Source: Branchipolynoe longqiensis (taxonomy: Eukaryota > Annelida > Polychaeta > Phyllodocida > Polynoidae). Taken from it: a stretch of 64,000 nt of DNA. Positions within the stretch are counted from its first letter, which is position 1; each line of letters starts with the position of its first letter. Below, one piece after another: positions 54,133 to 64,000 of this stretch. Made by a program: the position numbers and the translations under genes. The notes under the pieces were generated by a model. That model did not search any database. It had not been told where the DNA came from and was given only the letters and a program-made list of their open reading frames with translations. The DNA lies in NCBI GenBank assembly GCA_030323885.1, contig JASIRB010001153.1:1-64000 (forward strand), read 5' to 3'.

Positions 54133-55435
54133 TTAAAGCTGCATAGTCCGATGAAGCATCAAATTTTCAAACCTGAAAAAATCATCTATAATTGATTATA
54201 CATATCTAACTTAGATAGCGATGCACTTATTAAGCATGTGTTGCCACATAGAAGGGAATACTGGGGCAATTTAATAGAAGGTGTTACTGCTGAAGCCTAT
54301 AGACCTATTTCATATGACGTCAGCATAGGTATTTAGGTCAGTGCACGCACTGCTTGGCTGCAAGACGACACACTGTCACACTGCAAACTCAATGGCTATG
54401 AGCAATCTTCATAAAGAAAAGGTGAAATATCTCTAAAACCATGCCACCTAGAAACAAACTGCTTGGAATACATATAGAAAACATATTAAATGATGAGATT
54501 ATATTAACTTTATAAGGTTAGGGTTCTGCACTTCTATTAATTTTGAAAGAAATGAGCAATCTTCATACAGAAACAGTGAAATATCTCTAAAACTACACCA
54601 CCTAGAAACAAACCGCTTGGAACTCATATAGAAAACATATTCAACGAGCAGATTATATTAAATTTATGTGGTTACGGAGCTACATTTCTATTAATTTTGA
54701 ATAAAATTGATGTTTTGAACTGTGCATATCAGCAAACTCAATGAGTCAATGCATTGTCAATGGCCACGAGCAATCTTCATACAGAAAAAAGAGAAATATC
54801 TCTAAAACTACACCACCTAGAAGCAAACCGCTTGGAACACGTATAGAAAACATATTCAACAAACAGATTATATTAAATTTATAAGGTTAGGGTTCTGTAT
54901 TTCTATTAATTTTGAATGGAATTGACATTTCGAACTGCGCGTATCGGGAAACTCAATGCATTGCCAATGGCCTTGAGCAATCTTCATACAGAAAAAGTGA
55001 ATTATCTCTAAAACCACACCACCTAGAAACAAACTGCTTGGAACACATATAGAAAACATGTTTAACAAACAGATTATATTAAATTGATAAGATTAGGTTT
55101 CTGCATTTCTATTAGTTCTGAATAAAATTGATGTTTTGCACTGCGCATAGCGGCAAACTCAACGGCACTGTACATTCGTTCTGCAGCCAAGTTGTGTGTG
55201 CATACACAATGTTTATAAACATTGAAATGGGTCTATAGTGGACGACTTTTGGCGTGCTTGTCAAGACTAGTAATAGTAATATGACTTGTTTCCACTTCAA
55301 ATATCTCAAAACTTAGCCATTTAAAATAAAAGTTAGTTCACACTGAGGAAATGTAGGTTATAACAATCAATTAAACTTATATATATGTCAGAAAAATGAC
55401 AGAAACTCAAAACCATCGGACTATGGAACTCTTAA
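54133..55435 (+). mobile_element. Family M MITE split by a palindrome-ended insertion
   Basis: Left half 54133-54301 (TTAAAGCTGCATAGTCCGATG to GCTGAAGCCTATA), right half 55234-55435 (TATAGTGGACGACTTTTGGC to CATCGGACTATGGAACTCTTAA). Confidence 0.75.
54302..55233. mobile_element. MITE-like insertion carrying ~210-bp tandem repeats
   Basis: Inverted ends GACCTATTTCA and TGAAATGGGTC with TATA on both sides (54298-54301, 55234-55237). The subterminal CTTGGCTGCAAGACGA faces TTCTGCAGCCAAGTTG. Inside are four copies of a unit beginning GAGCAATCTTCAT (54397, 54554, 54768, 54975), 157-214 bp apart, containing AAATATCTCTAAAACYACAC and CTTGGAACWCATATAGAAAA. No coding capacity. Confidence 0.75.
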
Positions 55436-55880
55436 TGTGTTTATTGCTTTGCGTTTTAGGTAATTGCCGGGATTAGTTGTACTGCATCGTTCTTTGTTGT
55501 TCTTATTTTAATAACAGATTCATTAGTAACACGTATTATTTAGTTCGTTGTAGGTCCTCAGATGTTGCTGCGATGCAAAACCCCAATGACTCAGTGAATG
55601 AGTTTGTTGCATATAGAGATTTATCATTCCGTTTAATGTCGATTTTTTCTGTTGCGTTGCCAGTCCACTCACTTTAACCAGTTAGTTGGTGCCATCCCAT
55701 TGTCACGCCAAATTAAAGTCAAGTTAGATTAGTCGGTCGGGTCTGACTGGAACTAAAGAATAACTCAGCACATAAAGAAAATGTCACCAAGAGCATCAAT
55801 TAGAGATTTATACACACACAAAACTTGCCCTTGGTATGATGCTTTGGCATCACCAGAGTAGTGCCATGACTAGTTGCAAC
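55436..55880. other. Unassigned
   Basis: AT-rich. CCTCAGATGTTGCTGCGATG (55557) faintly recalls a SINE tail. No gene is supported. Confidence 0.35.
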
Positions 55881-57262
55881 ACTATAAGGGTAATTTGACA
55901 GAGGCAGATGTTAAGTCGTGGTGTTGGGACACTCTACCTCATGAGGCAGCACTATAAAGGGTATGTTAAGTCGTAGTGTTGGGTCGCTCTACCTCATGAG
56001 GCAGCACTATAAAGGGTATGTTAAGTCGTGGTGTTGGGCCACTCTACCTCATGAGGCAGCACTATAAAGGGTATGTTAAGTTGTGGTGTTGGGACACTCT
56101 ACCTCATGAGGCAGCACTATAAAGGGTATGTTAAGTCGTGGTGTTGGGTCACTCTACCTCATGAGGCAGCACTATAAAGGGTATGTTAAGTCGTGGTGTT
56201 GGGCCACTCTACCTCATGAGGCAGCACTATAAAGGGTATGTTAAGTTGTGGTGTTGGGACACTCTACCTCATGAGGCAGCACTATAAAGGGTATGTTAAG
56301 TTGTGGTGTTGGGACACTCTACCTCATGAGGCAGCACTATAAGGTTGTGTCGTGGTGTTGGGACTCTACCTCATGGGCGCAAAAGGGTATGTTAATGGTG
56401 TTGGGACATCTCTCATGAGGCAGCAGTATAAAGGGTATGTTAACGTGGTGTTGGGACACTCTACCTATGAGGCAGCACTATAAAGGGTATGTTAGTGTGG
56501 TGTTGGGCACTCTACCTCATGAGGCAGCACTATAAAGGGTATGTTAGTCGTGTGTTGGGACTCTACCTCATGAGGCAGCACTATAAAGGGTATGTTAAGT
56601 GTGGTGTTGGGCACTTACCTATGAGGAGACTATAAAGGGTATGTTGTGTGGTGTTGGGATCTACCTCATGAGGCAGCATATAAAGGTATGTTAAGTGTGG
56701 TGTTGGGCACTCTACTCATGAGAGCACATAAAGGGTATGTTAAGTTGTGTTGGGCACTCACTATAGGCAGCACATAAGGTATGTTAAGTTGGTGTTGGGA
56801 CACTACCTCATGAGGCGCATATAAGGGTGTTATTGTGTTGGGCATTACTCATGAGGCAGCACTATAAAGGGTATGTTAAGTCGTGGTGTTGGGACACTCT
56901 ACCTCATGAGGCAGCACTATAGAGGGTATGTTAAGTCGTGGTGTTTGGACACTCTACCTCATGAGGCAGCACTATAAAGGGTATGTTAAGTAGTGGTGTT
57001 GGGACACTCTACCTCATGAGGCAGCACTATAAAGGGTATGTTAAGTCGTGGTGTTGGGACACTCTACCTCATGAGGCAGCACTATAAAGGATATGTTAAG
57101 TCATGGTGTTGGGACACTACCTCATGAGGCAGCACTATAATCATAAAGGGTATGATATTGCCGGTGGTCCATTATCTTCCGTAGGCAGCACTATAAAACC
57201 ACCATCAGTGCGTCCTAACTACCACAAGTCACTGTACATCCTGATATGATATCAGATGTTGG
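55881..57262 (+). repeat. 55-bp satellite expanded from a SINE-A segment
   Basis: About 23 units of CCTCATGAGGCAGCACTATA, AAGGGTATGTTAAGTCGTGG and TGTTGGGACACTCTA; the spacing is 55 bp (56047, 56102). The unit corresponds to the SINE-A stretch from TCAGGTCATGGTGCTGG to GGGGCAGCACTATAAAG. After the last unit the normal SINE-A 3' part continues (CACCATCAGTGCGTCC, CATCCTGATATGATATCAG). Units at 56340-56860 carry many small deletions. Confidence 0.85.
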
Positions 57263-57685
57263 AACAACTTCTTTTTTTGTAACCAAATCGTAATTAAATA
57301 ATAAAACAAAAGCTGGTGCATTTTTCTTAGCACCTGCAGGGCTTTCACGCAGCCAACTTCTCTTGTGTGACGTCACGTGCTCGCCGTCTATGCTCGCAGC
57401 CTCATCGCTGGCCGTTCCATCCTGATCATCTACACCAATTAATTAGCGTGCATGGGATGGCTGATTAGGCATATGGCTGTATAATGGAGGAGCCTATTAG
57501 GCCTGACTTCGTTAGGCGGTGCGCGTATTCACAATGGGAGGCTGCAGTAAACAGTGTATGGGCACCGCGTGATGAATGTTACCCGATGAGGGGGAGAGAA
57601 AAAAGCAGGCAATACCTATTGTGTACAGTGAGGGGATGCTTTACTAACGCGCCACTCTCCAAGTCTCAATGAGTCCAATTCAGCA
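57263..57685. other. Unassigned, possible tRNA-like remnants
   Basis: No gene is recognised. GAAAAAAGCAGGCAATACC near 57598 resembles the tRNA-like fragment at 53030-53150. Confidence 0.35.
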
Positions 57686-57985
57686 ATTCCTCCCGCTTTG
57701 GTAGATCGTAGGTTTCGAAACCTGGTCGAGCGAAACCCATGATCTAATAATGTATAGTTGTCGCTTCCTAGCCTGGCGCTCAGCATTATTAGGATAAGGC
57801 AAGGACTTGTTGGCTCAGTGTCAGGATAATGTGACTGAGTAGGATGTCAGGTCATGGTGCTGGCGATCTGGTCTCGCAGTCAGGTAGTACTATAAAGTCA
57901 CCATGAGTGCGCATTGCCACAAGTCAGTACCCATCCTGATATGACCGTAGATGTTGCCAGGACGTAAAACTCCAATAATCAACCA
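57686..57985 (+). mobile_element. SINE-A copy
   Basis: A partial head (GGTAGATCGTAGGTTTCGAA), a clear body and the tail (CGTAGATGTTGCCAGGACGT). Confidence 0.8.
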
Positions 57986-58084
57986 TAACGAATAACTTGC
58001 TATTGCAACAGGAGAAAGCTTATCAACAGCCGACGTTCTCCGATAATTATGACGCAATTAACATTTGCATTTGTTCCAAACCCA

Positions 58085-58368
58085 TGGGTTTATGGGTTCG
58101 AACTCTGGTTGACTCAAACCAATTCTTTCAAAATTTATACTTGTCGCTTCATAGCCATGCACTTGGCACTATTAAGTATTAGGATATGGCAAGGACTGGT
58201 TTGCTCAGTGTCAGGATAATGTGACTGAGTGGGATATCAGATCATGCTGATTGTGGCCTGGTCTCCCAGTGGGACAGCACTATAAAGTCACCATGAGTGA
58301 GCACTGCCCTATCCTGATATGACCTTAGCTGTTGCTAGGATGTAAAACAGCAACAGACAAACAACCAT
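58085..58368 (+). mobile_element. SINE-A copy, head truncated
   Basis: Starts at TATGGGTTCGAACTCTGG; body and tail (CTTAGCTGTTGCTAGGATGT) present. The stretch GCACTGTCACAAGTTGGTACC is shortened to GCACTGCC. Confidence 0.8.
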
Positions 58369-58634
58369 TTCCCGTTATTTCCTGCTATGCCCTGCTATGC
58401 AATACATAACAGGTTCTTACCTGTTATGTTCTGCCCTGCCGTGCATATGCCATAAGCTACCTTTGCTCTGCAATGTCATGGCCTTCTCTGGTAACTAATA
58501 ATACTTTGGAATCTGTTCCCCGCACACATCTGAGATTACTGTTTGTCCAAATAGTGAAAGGGTTGGATTACGGTCAGTTTGAGTATCGATTCATAGTCGA
58601 GTTCCAGCAAAGCGAACAGTAAGAATTCCTACCT

Positions 58635-58770
58635 CACTTACAGGCCATAGTGCCAAGTGCCTGGATAGGAAGCGACAAGTCATTGGTTTGACTCGACCAA
58701 GGTTCGAACCCATAAACCCATGGGTTTGGATCCCCTGATCTCCCAAAACAGGAGACGGACGCTCAATTCT
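58635..58770 (-). mobile_element. SINE-A head fragment
   Basis: TAGGAAGCGACAAGTCATTG, TTGACTCGACCAAGGTTCGA and ACAGGAGACGGACGCTCAA are the reversed head. Confidence 0.7.
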
Positions 58771-59029
58771 GGTGTAACGCGAAATAGAAGGTGGCCTAAC
58801 AGCATAGTAAGACGCCCACTGATCAATCACTTACAGGTGTCATTCCATATATGGAAGCCATGTCAATCATTACACACATCGGTCACACTGTATTATGTGA
58901 ATCCATATATATGCATGTGTCAATGACTCCAAAGATTTAATAACTCAGTATGTCAATCAGTTCAGATATGTAATCAATGCGCACAGCAATAAATAATGGA
59001 ACCTCTCCTCACATTTAGTCACTCCAGAT
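58771..59029. other. Unassigned
   Basis: No gene or repeat is recognised. Confidence 0.35.
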
Positions 59030-60145
59030 TCCAATCACCCTAAATGTCAATGACATCACAAGACAATCATGCCACATGGCAATGACATAACATGGTATTT
59101 AGTCCATGTGGCAATCACTCCACATGGCAATTACACTAGATGGTAATCATTCCATGTGGCAATCACTCCACATGGTAATCATACCACATGACAATCACAT
59201 AACATGGTAATTACTCTAGGTGGCAATCACTCCACATGGCAATTACACTAGATGGTAATCGCTCCATGTGGCAATCACTCCACGTGGCAATCATGCCACA
59301 TGGCAATCACATAACATGGTAATGACTCTAGGTGGCAATCACTCCACATGGCAATTACACTAGGTGGTCATTCTGTGTGGCAATCACTCCACATGGCAAT
59401 CATGCCACATGGCATTCACATAACATGGTAATTACTCTATTTGGCAATCACTCCACATGGCAATTACACTAGATGGTAATCATTCCGTGTGGCAATCACT
59501 CCACATGGTAATCATGCCACATGACAATGACATAACATGGTAATTACTCTAGGTGGCAATCACTCCACATGGCAATTACACTAGGTGGTCATTCCGTGTG
59601 GCAATCACTCCACATGGTAATCATGCCACATGACAATGACATAACATGGTAATTACTCTAGGTGGCAATCACTCCACATGGCAATTACACTAGATGGTAA
59701 TCATTCCATGTGGCAATCACTCAACATGGCAATCATGTGACACAACAATGACATAACATGGTAATTACTCTAGGGGGCAATCACTCTACATGGCAATTAC
59801 ACTAGATGGTAATCATTCCGTGTGGCAATCACTCCACATGGCAATCATGCCACATGGTAATCACTTCATATACAAAGCACTCCATACGGAAATCAATCCG
59901 AATGGCAATCACTCCACATGCCAATCACCCCACATACCAATCACCCACATCCCAATCACCCCACATCCCAATCACCCCACATCCCAATCACTCCACTTCC
60001 CTGTCAATTATTCTAAATACAACTCACCCTGAATACCAATCAGTCTACATGTCAATCGGCCTATATGCAATCGGATGCCAATCACTCTTTATCTCAATCC
60101 CTCCACAAGGTGATGAGTACTCATGCCAATCACGTCAATCAAGTT
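59030..60145. repeat. CACATGGCAATCACTC minisatellite
   Basis: ~15-bp units (CACATGGCAATCACTC, CTAGATGGTAATCATTC) in higher-order blocks of about 110-118 bp repeating AACATGGTAATTACTCTAGG. From about 59900 the unit becomes CACCCCACATCCCAAT. Confidence 0.9.
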
Positions 60146-60214
60146 CGGATTTATGCAACCAACCCTAGAGCCTTTCAAAAGTGTCAGCAAGTGGGGCAGG
60201 ATTAATTCGGTTTA

Positions 60215-60540
60215 TGTGTTTGTTGTTGTTCTACATCCTAGCAACATCTAAGGTCATATCAGGACGGGTACCGACATGTGACAATATGCACTCACGGTGA
60301 CTTTACAGTGCTGCCCCACTTGGAGACCAGGCCGCTGACACCATGACCCAATATCCTGCAGAGTCACATTATCCTGATACTGCGCTAACCAGTCCTTATC
60401 CTATCCTATTAATGCTGAGCGCCATGCTAGCAAGCGACATGTATCAATGTTATAAGTCATTGGCTTGACTCGACTGGGACTTGAACTCCCGACATTCCGC
60501 ACGGGAAGCCTGCGTTTTACCGCTTCAGCAATGGCGTCCG
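60215..60540 (-). mobile_element. SINE-A copy
   Basis: Reversed tail (TGTTGTTGTTCTACATCCTA), body and head (GACTGGGACTTGAACTCCC; A-box region near 60515-60535). Confidence 0.8.
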
Positions 60541-60829
60541 CGACTTTCTACAAATCGACTACAAATAGCGCATTTCCCCTTCACATACACGCCCACATAA
60601 AGGTGCATGCGCACTCAAGCTGACCGATCAGCGTGCTTTCTGCACGTTCACCAGAGCCTGACGAAGCGCATGGGCAGTTTGGGTTAATGCGTGTGTGCAT
60701 TCAGGCGTGACGGTGACTAGTGTGCGACTCATTTCGCCACCACATTGCTGCACCCTCCCTTCTGCTCTGGCTAAATTATGTGCATGGCCATAGGAACTAA
60801 CTTTACATAAAAGTAAAATTGGAAAGCGT
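60541..60829. other. Unassigned
   Basis: A 74-codon minus-strand frame (60628-60852) has no recognised feature. Confidence 0.35.
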
Positions 60830-61765
60830 TTGTTTTGACATCTAATAGCCAATGATAAAAACCACTGTGCTCTAGAGGCCTAATTAAATAAAAGTCACAT
60901 TGGAAAGCGTTTGTTTTGACGTCTAATAGCCGATGCTAAAACCCAATGTTCTCTACAGGCTTTGTTAAATAAAAGTCACTTTGGAAAGTGTTTGTTTTGA
61001 TGTCTAATAGCTGATGATATAAACCAATGTGCTCTAGAGGCTTCATTAAATAAAAGTCACTTATAAAAACCAATGTGCTCTAGAGGCTTCATTAAATAAA
61101 AGTCACTTTGGAAAGCATTTGTTTTTCTGTCTAATAGCTGATGCTAAAACCCAATGTTCTCTACAGTCTACTGTTGAATAAAAGTCACTTTGGAAAGTGT
61201 TTGTTTTGATGTCTAATAGCCGATGATGAAAACCAATGTGCTTTAGAGGCTTCATTAAATAAAAGTCACTCTGGAAAGTGTTTGTTTTGATGTCTAATAG
61301 CCGATGATAAAAACCAATGTGCTCTAGAGGCTTCATTAAATAAAAGTCACTTTGGAAAGTGTTTGTTTTGATGTATAATAGCCGATGATAAAAACCAATG
61401 TGCTCTAGAGGCTTCATTAAATAAAAGTCACTTTGGAAAGTGTTTGTTTTGATGTCTAATAGCCGATGATAAAACCAATGTGCTTTAGAGGCTTCATTAA
61501 ATAAAAGTCACTTTGGAAAGTGTTTGTTTTGATGTATAATAGCCGATGATAAAAACCAATGTGCTTTAGAGGCTTAATTAAATAAAAGTCACTTTGGAAA
61601 GTGTTTGTTTTGATGTATAATAGCCGATGATAAAACCAATGTGCTCTAGAGGCTTCATTAAATAAAAGTCACTTTGGAAAGTGTTTGTTTTGATGTATAA
61701 TAGCCGATGATAAAAACCAATGTGCTCCAGAGGCTTCGTTAAATAAAACAAACGTTGGAAAGCTT
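60830..61765. repeat. 81-bp tandem array
   Basis: About 11 units of GGCTTCATTAAATAAAAGTC, ACTTTGGAAAGTGTTTG and TAGCCGATGATAAAAACC; units begin 81 bp apart (61248, 61329). Because 81 is divisible by 3, minus-strand frames carry a 27-residue repeat. Units with single-base indels break these frames, so coding is doubtful. Confidence 0.9.
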
Positions 61766-61867
61766 TTGTTTTCTCTTCAAATTGTCCTAAATTGTTCGTT
61801 GTAGGTTGGACTTTACTCACCCAGACGAAGGTGCCACATTATCAAAGCAATTATAGAACACAAAAAG

Positions 61868-62190
61868 AGACCAGAGACGGGATGACCAAATAAGCTGAGT
61901 GTCTGTCTCCCGTGTTGGTAGATCGTGGAATTCGAAGCCACGGGTTCGAACCCTGGTCGAGCCAAACCAATTATTTAATAATCGATAATTGTCGCTTCCT
62001 AGCTAAGCACTCAGCATTATTAGGATAGGGCAAGGACTGATTGGCTCAGTGTCAGGATAATATGACTGAATGGAATATCAGGTTATGGTGTTGGCAGCCT
62101 GATCTCCCACTGGGGCAGCACTATGAAGTCACCATATGTGCGCACTGTCACAACTCCATATGTCTTGATATGACCTTTGATGTTCCCAGG
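61868..62190 (+). mobile_element. SINE-A copy
   Basis: The head (GACGGGATGACCAAATAAGC, CACGGGTTCGAACCCTGG), body and a truncated tail (GACCTTTGATGTTCCCAGGA) are present. Confidence 0.85.
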
Positions 62191-63055
62191 ACATCAGAGT
62201 GTCTAGATAGGCTAACGGTTGGGACGCTTACCCCAGAATGCCAAAATCGTTATGCATGACGGCTCTGTTAGCAAGGAAACTCAAGTGCTCATAACACAGC
62301 CCTACAGTCGCAAACAGAAAATTCCTGCATCTCTAAAGCCCATCCATTGGATTGAAGCATGGATTAGCTCATAACAAACAGTTTACTCATTAAATGCATA
62401 TATATACATATGCATACCCACTTTTTTGTTTGCAATTTGAACCCTAAAAATTAGCGACAACATAATTAATGGTTCCAAATCCTGCTCCTCATAGCGCTGC
62501 TCAATTAGCGACAGCGCGACCCAAATTCCATATTTCCTTTCTCACAGCTCCCATCACATTCGTCTGCCCCACGGACCGTGTAGTTTTAAGTAGACATTAT
62601 TTTATTTAAGATGGCGGCATTCAGCTTTGTTGCAGTTTCATTGTGGGCACGATTCGCCGACAATTGAATTATGATTAGTGCGTGACGCGGGCCCTTTTAC
62701 AACTGTATTTAGTTGTGGTTTTGGAGGGCTCTTTGTTAGTGATGTTTACCTTTATGAGCAGAGTGATTAATTACAATAGAGGGGGTGTAATGACGTCACA
62801 AGACAACTTTCGGTTGTCATATTGGATTACATATAGAAGGCTTGCAACTGCCTACACTGTGATTATTTACTGATTTGTTGGTTTATTTGTCACTATTTTG
62901 AGCAGTTTGGCCTCAGAAGTTGTTGCTAAAGTGCTGTAAGTAAACACATTTGATGTAAACTACCCAGAACCTCCCAGAACACAAGACAACTCTGTTTTAC
63001 TGCATCTGCATGCATTCACAACATGGCTAGGGAGGGTGCTCGTAATCCAAGATTG
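62191..63055. other. Unassigned
   Basis: GACAACATAATTAATGG and GCGACAGCGCGACCC lie near 62455-62523. A 63-codon frame (62682-62873) has no supporting feature. Confidence 0.35.
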
Positions 63056-63092
63056 GGGGAGGGGGGTCGGGGGGGGGGGGGGGGGGGGGGTC
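63056..63092 (+). repeat. Poly-G run
   Basis: An uninterrupted G tract of about 23 nt, preceded by GGGGAGGGGGG. Strong G-quadruplex potential; the exact length may be a sequencing artefact. Confidence 0.9.
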
Positions 63093-63289
63093 CCGTGTAG
63101 GGGGCGGTCGGTACCGGTTCAATCATTGAATCGGACGCCGGCAGTTTGCCCAATTAAAGCAGGGGCTTGCACGCGACAGCACAGTTACTCGTGTCAGGCG
63201 GTGGTTGGGGCAGCCTTCAATGGCGCCCAGCAAACCGGATGTTGTGTCCGGAGCGGTTATGGGTGCGGTTAAAGCTAACCGCGAGGGTT

Positions 63290-63450
63290 GATTGACTGAT
63301 TGACTTGGCTTTTATGCCCTAGCAGCATCAGAGGTCATTTCAAAACAGGTGACAGCACTCACACACTCAGGGTGGCTTCATAGTACTGCTCCACTGGGAT
63401 ACCGTGCCGATGGCTCTATGTTCCGCTATCAGACTCGTGATGCTGATGCG
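63290..63450 (-). mobile_element. SINE-A 3' fragment, diverged
   Basis: TTTATGCCCTAGCAGCATCA, GAGGTCATTTCAAAACAGG and GTACTGCTCCACTGGGATAC are reversed SINE-A. A head-like GGGTTCTACCCCAGGCCGAG lies further right near 63489. Confidence 0.55.
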
Positions 63451-63626
63451 AAATTAATTGGACACTCGATTCCTATGTAAGTAGGTCATGGGTTCTACCC
63501 CAGGCCGAGTCAAATACATGATTTTGCAAGTTATATATACCGGAGATAAACGATATCACGATTATTACCCACCCTTACCTCTTCTTGAAATGTATGTCCC
63601 ATTCATAGAACCGGCCTTCAGTCTAC

Positions 63627-64000
63627 TTAAAGCTGCATAAGCCGTGTCTACACCCACAACTTTAGGCCGAACTAGATAGGGCGAACTAGAGGAGGCGAAC
63701 TAGGCGTGAAAGTGAGCCTTGTCCACACTTGCAGTACTTGGGTCGGTTTTAGGCGGAAATCGATATCTGCGCATGAGCAAGTCCATACTAACCAGTGCCA
63801 CTTTCGGTTAGTCAACGTCGCCATGAGAGAGTGTGGGTTCGATCTAGCTATGTATGGACTGAATTGTATTGTTTTGGAACGGTCAAAACTTCTGCTGGGC
63901 AGTGAAAACCTCAAAATAAATTATGAAAAAAATATCTGTACACCTCTAGCCGGTTCATAGATCAAATTATATTATATAGTGTGACGTGCTTAATCCGTTT
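63627..64000. mobile_element. Start of family M element apparently interrupted; second element runs off window
   Basis: TTAAAGCTGCATAA at 63627 is the M left end, but at 63640 it changes to GCCGTGTCTACACCCACAAC, which looks like a terminus of a different element (GGCGAACTAG words follow). The right boundary is beyond the window. Confidence 0.35.

Noticed and set aside
61103..61820. 27-residue repeat proteins on the minus strand
   Set aside because: By-product of the 81-bp tandem array; single-base indels between units break the frame and there is no start context or domain.

Overview
This window looks like gene-poor, repeat-dense nuclear DNA of an animal, probably a marine invertebrate. The evidence is tRNA-headed SINEs, non-LTR retrotransposon (LINE) remnants, several families of short inverted-repeat DNA transposons (MITEs), and kilobases of micro- and minisatellite. 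I cannot name the species from the sequence alone. I found no host protein-coding gene that I can support. The only convincing coding homology is decayed LINE reverse transcriptase/endonuclease sequence. The longest open frames are by-products of tandem repeats.

Layout. 1-5.2 kb: a pogo-like MITE, LINE and SINE fragments, a 12-bp GC-rich minisatellite, a TTAA-flanked MITE (family M) and a TAA/TAG array. 5.2-6.8 kb: a long inverted-repeat element whose left arm carries a ~1 kb TG/CA palindrome. 6.8-9.3 kb: a pyrimidine tract and a 17-bp minisatellite. 9.3-15.1 kb: SINEs and a 5'-truncated LINE in which one endonuclease segment has become a 119-bp tandem array. 15-24 kb: palindromic elements, SINEs, M copies and a second LINE type. 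24.5-29.1 kb: a G/T-only-strand array. 29-44 kb: M copies, Harbinger-like foldback elements, some nested inside others, a third LINE type, a tRNA-derived repeat triplet in a TACAT array, and C-rich minisatellites. 44-51 kb: 28-bp and 64-bp minisatellites, the latter interrupted by two foldback elements. 51-57 kb: nested M elements, a composite pogo-like element, SINE-in-SINE, and a 55-bp satellite that grew out of a SINE. 57-64 kb: more SINEs, a GCAATCAC-type minisatellite and an 81-bp array.

How the parts relate. Several elements can be dated relative to each other by nesting, and the interrupted elements give empty-site evidence for target-site duplications. The inverted-repeat elements starting AGGCCCTGTCACAC duplicate TTA or TAA, the pattern of PIF/Harbinger transposons. 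Family M is bounded by TTAA. SINE-A has 14-17 bp duplications, as expected for LINE-driven insertion. The most unusual theme is that many foldback elements have arms built from short, element-specific repeated words, while their termini and a central palindrome stay conserved. A second theme is transposon pieces turning into satellites. Coordinates of diverged repeats are approximate, and all family assignments rest on motif recognition without database searches.
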